DNA of 32,116 nt from Bacteroidales bacterium (lineage in GTDB: Bacteria; Bacteroidota; Bacteroidia; Bacteroidales; VadinHA17), in NCBI GenBank assembly GCA_016936695.1, contig JAFGXK010000295.1, positions 1 to 32,116 on the forward strand, given 5' to 3'. This document shows, one piece after another, positions 16,880 to 23,902 of this stretch (its first letter is position 1; each line of letters opens with the position of its first letter). The notes below the pieces were generated by a model. It did not search any database, was not told the DNA's origin, and was given only the letters and a program-made list of their open reading frames with translations. The translations under genes and the position numbers were made by a program.

Positions 16880-17062
16880 TCACCTTTTACGGTAAGAATA
16901 AGCATCCCTGTAAACCTTGTTGATGCCGTCGGCCCGGTACGACTTTTTCTGAAAGGCTGACGATGTAACATTGTTTGCAGAATCGCTGTATGCAGGACAT
17001 ACCTCACTGTTGCACGAAGCAAGAAGGATAACGGCCGATATTATCAACAGAAATTTCTTCAT
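16880..17062 (-). CDS. Small lipoprotein, unknown function
   Basis: This 60-residue reading frame opens MKKFLLIISAVILLASC, a textbook lipoprotein signal with C17. A short mature part of about 43 residues follows (NSEVCPAYSDSANN and a basic tail ending YSYRKR). The CPAYS motif recurs in small Bacteroidota lipoproteins as I remember them, but I cannot name a family. It faces the peptidase gene tail-to-tail and is divergent from the DoxX gene. Signal quality supports it as real; nothing else can be said about its job. Confidence 0.7.
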   Translation of the reverse strand: MKKFLLIISAVILLASCNSEVCPAYSDSANNVTSSAFQKKSYRADGINKVYRDAYSYRKR

Positions 17063-17154
17063 AGGTGTAAATATAAATATTCAGACTCAATTATCTTACA
17101 ATTTCTCCATCTGAACATTTATATTATTCCCTTGTTTAAATAAAAAAGCTACCT

Positions 17155-17658
17155 ATGAAACAAGCGTCTGGCATACTTACAAGGATCGTTAATACAACAG
17201 ATGACAGCAAACTTGTTTTTGTGAGGATGATCGTGGGGGTGATTTTTGTCTCTGAGGGAATTCAGAAATACCTCATTGTTTCCCTTCTCGGACCTTCCTA
17301 TTTTCAGGATATCGGGTTCGGACATGCAATGTTCTGGTCTTATTTCACAGGTACCTTCGAGCTTTTATGCGGGCTGCTTGTGATTGCGGGTCTTTTTACA
17401 AGGCTTGCGACCATTCCGCTGCTGACAATAATGATAATAGCTTACTTCACTGCCAAACTCCCCGTGCTTATAGACAAAGGATTTCTGTCGTTCGCCCAGG
17501 TTTATAGGATCGATTATGCTCTTACGATACTGATCGTAATGCTGTTGATCTATGGCGGCGGACGATGGTCAGCTGATCTCAGAATACTAAGATCTCCAAA
17601 GAAGAGAGACATGGGGGGACAGGACAGCAAAAATCCTGGGAATAAATTACCTGCGTGA
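17155..17658 (+). CDS. DoxX-family membrane protein
   Basis: The protein has 167 residues with about four transmembrane segments (about 20-42, 58-80, 84-102 and 118-138). The first carries the DoxX pattern RMIVGVIFVSEGIQK, and the second has FTGTFELLCGLLVIAGLFTRLA. The tail from about 142 is polar (GGGRWSADLRI then Lys-rich). DoxX proteins sit in the cytoplasmic membrane and are linked to thiosulfate oxidation or oxidative stress in a few species; the role here is not known. No clear promoter was found upstream. Confidence 0.9.
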   Translation: MKQASGILTRIVNTTDDSKLVFVRMIVGVIFVSEGIQKYLIVSLLGPSYFQDIGFGHAMFWSYFTGTFELLCGLLVIAGLFTRLATIPLLTIMIIAYFTAKLPVLIDKGFLSFAQVYRIDYALTILIVMLLIYGGGRWSADLRILRSPKKRDMGGQDSKNPGNKLPA

Positions 17659-17915
17659 AAAAGCACTTAATGACACCTGAAAAAAGTACACTTTTATTTA
17701 GCCGCCTTATTGTTGAAAAAGAAAGGTAAAATTTAGCTATGTGATGAACGGATGTTTTTCATTGATGAAGGCACATATTTCTTTGACTAATGAGATTGAC
17801 TTTGGCAGCGCAATTTCTGAAATTTGTATGTGAATCTCAGTGGGAGCATCACAGTTCTCTCAAGATGTTGATAATTTCTGCGCACCACAAAGAATTAAAT
17901 AGTATAATCTGGTGA

Positions 17916-18170
17916 ATGTCATTCAAATCTGAAATATATCAAAAGGATTACCTGTTCTGGATAACACCTTTTGTTATTCTCTTTGCAATATTCTGCATGA
18001 TAAAGAGGGATAACAGGGACAGGGAATCAGCAATATTGCATCACGACAGTTTTCGCTCCGACACCACTCTCACCCTGAATATAAACAAAACAGAAGGAGT
18101 AAATAAAATCTTACCTGCCGACAGCACTTTCGTGTTTTTCGCAGACATAAATGGGAAGGTATCGAGATAA
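17916..18170 (+). CDS. Small membrane protein, unknown
   Basis: This is an 84-residue frame I do not recognise. One strongly hydrophobic segment (FWITPFVILFAIFCMI at 14-29) is followed by a polar region, so it would be a single-pass membrane protein with a periplasmic or cytosolic tail of about 55 residues. It ends 23 bp before a perfect hairpin terminator, which supports it as a transcribed gene. The 257 bp upstream (17659-17915) show no other gene. It has no similarity to its neighbours that I can see. Confidence 0.5.
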   Translation: MSFKSEIYQKDYLFWITPFVILFAIFCMIKRDNRDRESAILHHDSFRSDTTLTLNINKTEGVNKILPADSTFVFFADINGKVSR

Positions 18171-18193
18171 CACTTTCCCGCCTGACAATTAAA

Positions 18194-18223
18194 AACACCC
18201 TGCAGTTTTCACTGCAGGGTGTT
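18194..18223. terminator. Bidirectional rho-independent terminator
   Basis: A perfect 12-bp inverted repeat AACACCCTGCAG / CTGCAGGGTGTT has a 6-nt loop (TTTTCA). On plus it is followed by ATTTTTAT; on minus it is followed by TTTTAATTGT. It lies between the small plus-strand gene (ends 18170) and the DUF2202 gene (ends 18244 on minus) and serves both. Confidence 0.92.
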
Positions 18224-18243
18224 ATTTTTATCCGGTAAACGGA

Positions 18244-19005
18244 TCACCATCCATTTCTGTTACGGTTACCGAAGCGGCCATTGCCCTGCCCCTGAGCCCG
18301 GGAACCTCTGCCTGTTTCATTCGGCGAGCTGGTAATCTCGTCGTATTCTTCCTGAGTTATATATACTGGAGTATAGGTCGCTCCTATCCTCTCCAGCTGA
18401 CGGGTGAATGCCCTTAAATGGTTCCTGGAACCCCTGAGCAAATTTTCGAAAACCAAAAGGATATTCTCGTTGGAAGCCACACCAAGATACTCTTCAAGAT
18501 CTTTGATATCCATATCTTCTATCAGCGCGCCCGTTTTGAAAGCAGCTTCGATTGATTCAGAACCCTGCTCTACAAGTTCTCCGTACAATTCCTGAAAATC
18601 AGGATTTGTAAAAACACCCGGGTCGCCTGCCAGTTTGTATTCATCACCATAACTTTGCAGAAGCAATAATACCGCATTCATATGGGTTTCTTCAGCACTT
18701 GAAATATTTGAGAAAATCGGTGTTCCCCATTTTTCATATAAGGCGGCATAGACATCTCTTGCAAGTTTTTCTTCTTCTTTCATGTGCATAAGAATATCCA
18801 GCTCACCATCAGTGAAAGAAAGATCATCCGTTAAGCATGATCCAAGGCTGCTCTGAACCATTATGGTTGTTCCATCGGCTGCAACTTCGATAATACTATC
18901 GGTCATCAAGTCAGCCTGGCCATTATTGTCCTTTGTGCATGAATTCATTCCGAAAAGCAGGCTTGTCATAAAGCTGCCAAGAACTATAAACATTTTGAAT
19001 TTCAT
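18244..19005 (-). CDS. DUF2202 ferritin-like lipoprotein
   Basis: This 253-residue protein has a lipoprotein-like signal (FGMNSC, C23). Residues about 64-215 form the DUF2202 four-helix domain: KEEEKLARDVYAALYEKWG at 76-94 with E79, and SSAEETHMNAVLLLLQSYG at 102-120 with E106 and H108. Later, FENLLRGSRNHLRAF at 186-200 has E187 and H196, giving a plausible diiron or metal ligand set like rubrerythrin-type proteins. The C-terminal tail is Gly/Asn/Arg-rich (GRGSRAQGQGNGRFG), like the tail of the next gene. It is the last gene of the ECF sigma operon, 21 bp after the EF-hand protein, and ends at a strong terminator. Exact function is unknown. Confidence 0.85.
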   Translation of the reverse strand: MKFKMFIVLGSFMTSLLFGMNSCTKDNNGQADLMTDSIIEVAADGTTIMVQSSLGSCLTDDLSFTDGELDILMHMKEEEKLARDVYAALYEKWGTPIFSNISSAEETHMNAVLLLLQSYGDEYKLAGDPGVFTNPDFQELYGELVEQGSESIEAAFKTGALIEDMDIKDLEEYLGVASNENILLVFENLLRGSRNHLRAFTRQLERIGATYTPVYITQEEYDEITSSPNETGRGSRAQGQGNGRFGNRNRNGW

Positions 19006-19026
19006 AATTTCTGGGTTTTTAAGTTT

Positions 19027-19374
19027 TTACTTTTTATTGGTTGTTTCCCTATAGTCACAGATTCCGTTTTTATCAGCGTCGGCAAAGTTCCCGTTTCCGT
19101 TACCATTTCCCTGTCTCATGCCTCGCTGACCCTGTCCATTACCAAGACCATCGCCGGATCCTCTGCGATTGATCCCTTTTCTTCCGGTTTGCTGATTTCT
19201 TGCGTTACTATTCTCAAAGTTGTCGCAAACACCATCTTTATTGGCATCCACAAAAGCAGCAGTGGCGTTGCCTTTTCCGTTCATCGACCGTTGTCCCGCT
19301 CCCTGATTCTGAGCGCTTGCCATTGTTGTTATTGCCACCAGGGCAATTCCTGCGATAAAAAGTTTTGTTTTCAT
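19027..19374 (-). CDS. Small exported protein with two EF-hand-type calcium loops
   Basis: The start at 19374 gives 115 residues with a clean signal peptide (ends TTMASAQ); an ATG two codons earlier is also possible. Two 12-residue loops are exact EF-hand patterns. Loop 1 is D43-A-N-K-D47-G-V-C50-D51-N-F-E54, and loop 2 is D99-A-D-K-N103-G-I-C106-D107-Y-R-E110. Each has Asp at 1, Glu at 12 and Gly at 6, and each has Cys at position 8. The stretch between them is Gly/Asn/Gln-rich and probably disordered. It sits between the Spy-like and DUF2202 genes, suggesting a periplasmic metal- or calcium-binding partner. No full family is recognised. Confidence 0.8.
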   Translation of the reverse strand: MKTKLFIAGIALVAITTMASAQNQGAGQRSMNGKGNATAAFVDANKDGVCDNFENSNARNQQTGRKGINRRGSGDGLGNGQGQRGMRQGNGNGNGNFADADKNGICDYRETTNKK

Positions 19375-19400
19375 AATCATAAATTTTTCAAGTTTGATAA

Positions 19401-19955
19401 CTAATTAATAAATCGTCTTCCTCTTCCCCTTCCGGATGGACCACCGGGTTCGTGTTGTCCCGAATGAATATCCGTGGTAAACATCTCCGCGAATAATTGG
19501 TCGAGTCTTTCTGTCTGATCCTTGTTGCATATTTCCTTAAAATCCAGATAATACCTGTATGTCAGCTTTTTAAGATCAGCATGTAAATGTCCGACTGAAT
19601 CGGACAACAAATTCAGTTTTGATGAATCAACGATGGATGATGACATCTCTTCCAGCATTCTCCCTCTGATGTCATTGAGTTCAATATTGATATCCCTTAC
19701 ATGGTGCCTGAAATCAGGATTGAACTCCCTGAAACGGGCCATCTGTTCGTTGGTAAGGTTAAGCTGATCACGGAAATAACGGCCGCTGTACTCGAGGGAA
19801 GCCACTTCGTCCCCTATCGTGCCGGATTCCGGAACCGTTAATTCCAGCCTTTTAGGATTTCGGTTATAGACAACCGTGGCAACTGTGGCAATATTCAATA
19901 AGGCCAGTGCAATTATTGCCCAAATCATCCATCTGTTTCTGCTTTCAGGTTTCAT
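19401..19955 (-). CDS. Spy/CpxP-like periplasmic heavy-metal-sensor protein
   Basis: This 184-residue protein has an N-terminal membrane anchor (about 9-30, IWAIIALALLNIATVATVV). The rest is a helical hairpin with an LTxxQ-like motif (QLNLTNEQM, 64-72) and a charged helix (DFRHHVRDINIELNDIRGRM), as in Spy/CpxP/CnrX proteins. A His pair (HH) there could bind metal. The C-terminal tail is Gly/Arg-rich. Because it follows the anti-sigma gene by 10 bp, it likely acts as a periplasmic sensor or chaperone in the same system, as CnrX does next to CnrY/CnrH. The ligand is not evident. Confidence 0.82.
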   Translation of the reverse strand: MKPESRNRWMIWAIIALALLNIATVATVVYNRNPKRLELTVPESGTIGDEVASLEYSGRYFRDQLNLTNEQMARFREFNPDFRHHVRDINIELNDIRGRMLEEMSSSIVDSSKLNLLSDSVGHLHADLKKLTYRYYLDFKEICNKDQTERLDQLFAEMFTTDIHSGQHEPGGPSGRGRGRRFIN

Positions 19956-19965
19956 TGTCAGCCTC

Positions 19966-20391
19966 CTATTCTATTGAAAGAACATCCACTGATTCGAGAA
20001 CTGCATCATTTATAAGCGCCAGTTCAACCGGGATTTCGGCCGTATTTCCGGCTGGACGAGATAAATTACCTGCCAGAACACCCAGAAAGACAGCAGCTGC
20101 CATTGATGCTGCTATTAGTACCGGCCTGAGCATCCGGATAAATCCCGATTCACTTTCATGACCGGCAGTTTCGAGGGAAGCGATCCCTGCCATCACTCTT
20201 GTGACAAGAAAAGGATCCGTATCCGTATTCCTTTCCATTTCGACTACCCTGTCCGCCAGCAACAATACATTGTAGATTTGTTTACATGAATCACATGTTT
20301 TTAGATGTGACTCAACCTGATTCCTGATATCCGGGGACAATCTGCCCTCGTGATAAGCATCCAGATTTTTTTGACATAACTGACAATTCAT
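19966..20391 (-). CDS. Anti-sigma factor with zinc-finger (zf-HC2) domain
   Basis: This 141-residue protein begins with a zinc-anti-sigma domain: C3-x2-C6, then H29-x3-C33-x2-C36 (HLKTCDSC). A transmembrane helix at about 89-110 (PVLIAASMAAAVFLGVLAGN) follows, and a short periplasmic tail. It should bind the ECF sigma factor encoded 52 bp upstream and hold it at the membrane until a signal is received from outside. The Spy-like gene follows by 10 bp. Confidence 0.88.
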   Translation of the reverse strand: MNCQLCQKNLDAYHEGRLSPDIRNQVESHLKTCDSCKQIYNVLLLADRVVEMERNTDTDPFLVTRVMAGIASLETAGHESESGFIRMLRPVLIAASMAAAVFLGVLAGNLSRPAGNTAEIPVELALINDAVLESVDVLSIE

Positions 20392-20443
20392 TTTTGATTG
20401 GTTTTTATGATTAGAAACAAAACTTGACTTTTTCCTTCGTTCA

Positions 20444-21022
20444 TTACGGATTTTTCCCCCTTCCTGCCGATAATTTTCCCCTGAGATTCCTTTTAGCTCT
20501 CTGCAGAAGTGACTCTACGGCGCCTTCGCTAATATTCATTATCGCTGCAATCTCCTTTTGTGAAAGATCGTCGTACTTGCTAAGGATAATTGCAGTCCTT
20601 TGATTTTCGGGCAAAGAATCAAGAGCTTTCTGAACCCAGCTGATATGTTCCTTACGGACCAGGATGTCTTCAGGATTATCTGAATCAGCTAGTGATACAT
20701 GGATATCATTGGTTTTTTCAGAACCAAATAATGAATTGAATCTCTGAATTATGAAATTTTTCGATGATCTCCTGACACTATTGAGTGAAGCATTAACGGC
20801 AATCCGGTAAAGCCAGGTTGAAAAAGCTGAATCACTCCTGAACCGCGACAATGACTGATAAGCCTGAATAAATACTTCCTGGGTCAGGTCGTCAGCATCG
20901 TCTTTGTCATGGACAAATCCAATGCAGGTCCTGAACACCAGAGGTTGGTACTTTTCCACAAGCAACCTGAATTTCTCCCTGTCGCCATCAAGAATATCCC
21001 TGATTATTTCACTCTCATTCAT
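20444..21022 (-). CDS. ECF sigma factor (RNA polymerase sigma-70 family)
   Basis: The chosen start at 21022 gives 192 residues (MNESEIIRD...). Region 2 shows DDLTQEVFIQAYQSLSRF at 44-61, and region 4 shows LPENQRTAIILSKYDDLS followed by an HTH with IAAIMNISEGAVESLLQRA. Longer in-frame starts up to 21154 exist, but a promoter -7 element (TACATTTG at 21113-21120) falls inside that extension, so 21022 is better; 21037 (MHEGI) is also possible. It drives an envelope-stress regulon, probably including this operon. Transcription continues through anti-sigma, Spy-like, EF-hand and DUF2202 genes. Confidence 0.9.
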   Translation of the reverse strand: MNESEIIRDILDGDREKFRLLVEKYQPLVFRTCIGFVHDKDDADDLTQEVFIQAYQSLSRFRSDSAFSTWLYRIAVNASLNSVRRSSKNFIIQRFNSLFGSEKTNDIHVSLADSDNPEDILVRKEHISWVQKALDSLPENQRTAIILSKYDDLSQKEIAAIMNISEGAVESLLQRAKRNLRGKLSAGRGKNP

Positions 21023-21112
21023 TATTCCTTCATGCATCGAATTGAATCTCAATAAGGAAAGATAATATACCCACCCCAACTTAAAAATTTCTGTCCCTAA
21101 GTAAGTCCGCTG

Positions 21113-21120
21113 CAAATGTA
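21113..21120 (-). promoter_or_regulatory. Promoter -7 element of the ECF sigma operon
   Basis: TACATTTG on minus is a perfect match to the Bacteroidota -7 consensus TAnnTTTG. It lies 90 bp before the chosen start at 21022. No TTTG is found 19-21 nt upstream, so the -33 half is weak or the promoter uses another sigma, possibly the one encoded here. Confidence 0.5.
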
Positions 21121-21261
21121 AATATAATAATGAAATAAATCGCTTTAATATCACCCTTGGCTCCAGGATCGCGATTTTATTTGATTCTCGAGAAAACTTC
21201 GCCCGTTGTTATCCGCGTGGGTTAATCTCCGGGAAAAACTGCTTTGGTTGTTCCGGAAAAC

Positions 21262-21663
21262 TCAGCCGGTAATTTTTTTTACAATTTCCATGGTTTCTCC
21301 TGATGCAGCCTTCATCACCCGTGCAACTTTTTCAGGCATCTGGTCTGACATTTTGGCTTCGTTCATAACGGCTGCATAGATAAGCCCGTCGTCCTTGAGA
21401 TAAACTGAGATACGGCAAGGCATCATTACCGACATCAGCCGTTCGTCGTTAAGTTCGAGTATCTGGCCTGAATAAGCCGGTTTGCAAATCTCGATCACCT
21501 TGACCGGTAATACTGTTTTTCCAGCTTTAGCAAGTGAGAGTTGGAGATCGTGAATGGCCGGAACCTTCCAATCCCTCGATTCAGCTTCTTTTACAATCAT
21601 ATTGACTGTAGTATCAAAATCGAATCCGGAGGGTTGTTCGATTACGAAACTGTTTGTATCCAT
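21262..21663 (-). CDS. DUF302-domain protein
   Basis: This 133-residue cytoplasmic protein has the DUF302 pattern: FDTTVNMIVKEAESRDWKVP near the start, PVKVIEICKPAYSGQILE in the middle and MMPCRISVYLKDDGLIYAAVM late, with the conserved PCR-(I)-(S/A)-V-Y motif at about 81-87. Function of the family is not settled; it is often met beside redox, metal or stress genes. It has its own well-matched promoter (21706-21737). It ends 107 bp before the long form of the sigma frame and is not obviously in the same transcript. Confidence 0.9.
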   Translation of the reverse strand: MDTNSFVIEQPSGFDFDTTVNMIVKEAESRDWKVPAIHDLQLSLAKAGKTVLPVKVIEICKPAYSGQILELNDERLMSVMMPCRISVYLKDDGLIYAAVMNEAKMSDQMPEKVARVMKAASGETMEIVKKITG

Positions 21664-21705
21664 GGCACCTGTATATTAGTCAGATTACTTTAAATATTCC
21701 TGCTG

Positions 21706-21737
21706 CAAAGATATCCTCTTTATTCAGTTAGTACAAA
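21706..21737 (-). promoter_or_regulatory. Consensus Bacteroidota promoter of the DUF302 gene
   Basis: On minus, TTTG (21734-21737), 20 nt, then TATCTTTG (21706-21713): an exact match to TTTG-N20-TAnnTTTG. The start codon lies about 40 bp further at 21663. Confidence 0.8.
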
Positions 21738-21787
21738 AACAGCCTTATTAGTCTTTCAGACAGTTGCGACCGCTTAACAAACAGAAA

Positions 21788-21813
21788 CAGGGATGATTTA
21801 GTTATCGTCCCTG
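21788..21813 (-). terminator. Terminator of the hydrogenase operon
   Basis: Inverted repeat CAGGGATGAT / ATCGTCCCTG (plus-strand reading) has a 6-nt loop. On minus there is one C-A mismatch, and the hairpin is followed by a U-rich run (GTTTCTGTTTGTTAA). It lies 25 bp after the stop of the zinc-ribbon gene, the last gene of the operon. Confidence 0.7.
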
Positions 21814-21837
21814 CTTTCAGTTACTGCTAAAATGTTT

Positions 21838-22251
21838 TCAGAGGTATTTCCTGTATTCTTCCGGAACATCAAAATATTTAGTATACCTGGGAGCATCCGG
21901 ACCTGCGATCTCAATATTATCCTCTCCCAGCTTGAAAGTACATTTTTCGCCGCCAATATCTGAAAAATATACATCATACTCTTTCCCGTCCTCTTCAACC
22001 CGGATTATCCTGACCAGGTGCTTGTATTTTCCACTGTTGAGCTGCGAATGGCATATCGGACAGGTATAGACGTATTCTGCATCTTCCTCGATTTTGAATG
22101 GGGGGTGCGTTGTGGTAGTATAGTTTCCCAGTTCGGGGTCAAGAAGAACCAGTCCTCTTTGCGAACTGTTCATTTTAGATGCTGCAAGGATAATAGATGT
22201 CTTTACCTTCAGGTGTCCCTTGCACATTTTACATAAATAATCGACTGCCAT
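21838..22251 (-). CDS. Zinc-ribbon protein at the end of the hydrogenase operon
   Basis: This 137-residue cytosolic protein has two CxxC pairs, C7/C10 (LCKMC) and C64/C67 (TCPIC), which together make a zinc-ribbon or rubredoxin-like knuckle. The mid-part has QRGLVLLDPELG. The C-terminal half (about 75-137) is a beta-rich region ending DVPEEYRKYL. I do not recognise a named family. It starts 2 bp after the maturation-protease gene, so it is certainly co-transcribed. Its last place in the operon suggests a maturation or regulatory role for the hydrogenase, but this is inference. Confidence 0.75.
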   Translation of the reverse strand: MAVDYLCKMCKGHLKVKTSIILAASKMNSSQRGLVLLDPELGNYTTTTHPPFKIEEDAEYVYTCPICHSQLNSGKYKHLVRIIRVEEDGKEYDVYFSDIGGEKCTFKLGEDNIEIAGPDAPRYTKYFDVPEEYRKYL

Positions 22252-22253
22252 GG

Positions 22254-22706
22254 TTACCTCCTCTTGTTTATAAGGTTAATAATCTCGTTTGACACAATTC
22301 TTACAAGGTAGGAAATATTTTCACCAAAGTCAATACTCACCGGCTGAATCCCCAGAATGTAGACTTCAGCGGTGAAAAAGTCCGCTATATTCTTAAGAGA
22401 TATATTATGAGTATTGAATGTAAGGTCCATCACCCTTTCAACTGGCAGAAGCACAGCGCTTCCGGGGGGGGAACCCGTGTTCATACAATCGATAAGGACC
22501 AGGATATCAGGGTTCAGGGAATTGATTTTGCCAATATAATTCTCGATGCTTACCTCCACCGTGAGCGTTCCGATATTGTCTCTCTCAACAATCCTGTTGC
22601 TTATATAAACTCCGGCACCGTCATCCTGCTTAAGGACATTCCCGATCCCGACAAAAAGGATCTTCCTGCCGGTTTGTGTCAGAATTTTCTCAAGGTCTTG
22701 CAGCAC
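22254..22706 (-). CDS. hycI: HycI-type [NiFe]-hydrogenase maturation endopeptidase
   Basis: This 150-residue protein has the M52-family fold: VGIGNVLKQDDGAGVYI at 19-35 with the Ni-sensing acidic pair D28/D29, DILVLIDCMN at 67-76 with D73, and NTHNIS at 98-103 with H100. These match the metal-binding residues of HycI/HybD proteases. The enzyme would trim the C-terminal tail of the hydrogenase large subunit after nickel insertion. Here the target is the gene at 29387-30589, which still carries a tail. It starts 5 bp after the 4Fe-4S subunit gene and is followed at 2 bp by the zinc-ribbon gene. Confidence 0.88.
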   Translation of the reverse strand: MLQDLEKILTQTGRKILFVGIGNVLKQDDGAGVYISNRIVERDNIGTLTVEVSIENYIGKINSLNPDILVLIDCMNTGSPPGSAVLLPVERVMDLTFNTHNISLKNIADFFTAEVYILGIQPVSIDFGENISYLVRIVSNEIINLINKRR

Positions 22707-22711
22707 TCCGT

Positions 22712-23320
22712 TCAGAGATATTTAACCAAAACTAGTCTCAGGCAGTTCGGGCAGAGTATATTGAACATGTCCTTTCTCTTCAGCCCGTCACGGACCTCTA
22801 TCTCAACATCCTGTCCTTCTGAAAGTTTCAGTTTTTCGTTCAGCATGTTGAGGTTCAGGATGGATGAAAATGCCTTAGGCCCCAGTTTCCTGTGAAGAAA
22901 CTGAAGATGTTCCCTGGTAGTGATAACAGCTCCGCAGTTCGAGCAGATAAGAAGTTCCTTTTCCTGGTATTCTACTACCTGTGTCCGGTCCAGGGTGGCC
23001 ATGTCGAAAATAAGGTCGGAGAGAACCACCCCCTTTCCTGTAATACAGTGCTCCTCGCATTGTCCGCAAAAAATGCATTTTCCGTAATCCCTCACTATAG
23101 TACGGATTCTCTTTTCGGGATCGTCGGTAAAAGTTATAGCCTGAGGCGGACAGACGTTTGCACAGGTTTCACATCCCACGCAGTTTTCGTTATCCACTAC
23201 CGGTTTACCCCTGAATTTCTCGAATGGAATATGTTCTTTAAAAGGGTATTTAGTGGTATAAGCCGGCGTAACGAGAGAAATAACGGCCTCCTTCAATTCT
23301 CTTAGCTTTGGATACTTCAT
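22712..23320 (-). CDS. 2x[4Fe-4S] hydrogenase subunit (MbhN/HycF/NuoI-like)
   Basis: This 202-residue protein has two ferredoxin motifs: C47-x2-C50-x2-C53-x3-C57 (CVGCETCANVCP) and C82-x2-C85-x2-C88-x3-C92. They place two [4Fe-4S] clusters on the electron path between ferredoxin and the catalytic site. A C-terminal extension contains two further pairs, C126/C129 (ICSNCG) and C190/C193 (LCPNC), forming a likely zinc or iron site as in HycF-type subunits. It overlaps mnhG by 4 bp (ATGA). The N-terminal 35 residues link to the membrane part as in NuoI. Confidence 0.9.
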   Translation of the reverse strand: MKYPKLRELKEAVISLVTPAYTTKYPFKEHIPFEKFRGKPVVDNENCVGCETCANVCPPQAITFTDDPEKRIRTIVRDYGKCIFCGQCEEHCITGKGVVLSDLIFDMATLDRTQVVEYQEKELLICSNCGAVITTREHLQFLHRKLGPKAFSSILNLNMLNEKLKLSEGQDVEIEVRDGLKRKDMFNILCPNCLRLVLVKYL

Positions 23321-23634
23321 TTTACAACATCCTTATAATCATCCATAATGCTCTTATCGCTCATTTTCACTCCAAAACGGTATGTACCCCGTACCAGGGC
23401 GTGTGCTGCAACCGTTGCACTGAAGAAGAGCAGGGGAATAGCAATAATTGCCTTAATGCCTGCCGCTGAAATCCCATTATGAAGGAATACTCCCAATAGT
23501 ATACTGCAGCATCCGAGTGTAACACATTTTGTTGCTGCCTGCAATCTGTTATAAACATCCGGAAGCCTTAATAATCCTATGCATCCGAACAGGTTAAACA
23601 GAACACCAATGCTTATTACTATTATAGCTGCCAT
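23317..23634 (-). CDS. mnhG: Mrp antiporter subunit G-like (MnhG/MbhC)
   Basis: This 105-residue membrane protein has three transmembrane segments and the MnhG pattern: LFNLFGCIGLLRLPDVYNRL, then QAATKCVTLGCCSILLG, then AIIAIPLLFFSATVAAHAL. In Mrp antiporters it is an accessory subunit; in Mbh hydrogenases it is MbhC, part of the sodium-translocating unit. It begins 1 bp after mnhF and overlaps the next gene by 4 bp. Confidence 0.93.
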   Translation of the reverse strand: MAAIIVISIGVLFNLFGCIGLLRLPDVYNRLQAATKCVTLGCCSILLGVFLHNGISAAGIKAIIAIPLLFFSATVAAHALVRGTYRFGVKMSDKSIMDDYKDVVK

Positions 23635-23635
23635 A

Positions 23636-23902
23636 TCATTGGTTTAATTGTTTACCGCTCAGGTATTTTGCCAGGGTCAGTGTGCCGATAAAACTCAGAA
23701 TTATCCATGCAATACCAATATCCAGTATAAAGCTTTTGCCGGTTTGAACTGAGATAATGGCACATATACCGACTACAAGAATGCCGAAAATATCAATGGC
23801 AACCATTCTGTCGGGTATCGTTGGGCCCCTTATGATCCTGTACAGACAGAGTCCGCTGAGGCCTATCTGGAAATACAGCAATATTTCAAGCCATGTGTTC
23901 AT
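23636..23902 (-). CDS. mnhF: Mrp antiporter subunit F-like (MnhF/MbhB)
   Basis: This 88-residue membrane protein has three helices, with the MnhF/PhaF segment RIIRGPTIPDRMVAID at 22-37 and a following helix that contains GILVVGICAIIS. It is the MbhB-type subunit of the hydrogenase ion-pumping arm. It overlaps mnhE by 4 bp (start inside the mnhE stop) and is followed at 1 bp by mnhG. Confidence 0.93.
   Translation of the reverse strand: MNTWLEILLYFQIGLSGLCLYRIIRGPTIPDRMVAIDIFGILVVGICAIISVQTGKSFILDIGIAWIILSFIGTLTLAKYLSGKQLNQ

Noticed and set aside
16822-17022. 66-residue frame on minus overlapping the small lipoprotein gene
   Set aside because: It is an out-of-frame shadow without signal or motif; the overlapping frame at 16880-17062 has a clear lipoprotein signal.
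21023-21154. 44-residue N-terminal extension of the ECF sigma factor
   Set aside because: A perfect -7 element TACATTTG lies within it and the family begins at about MNESEII; 21022 or 21037 is the better start.
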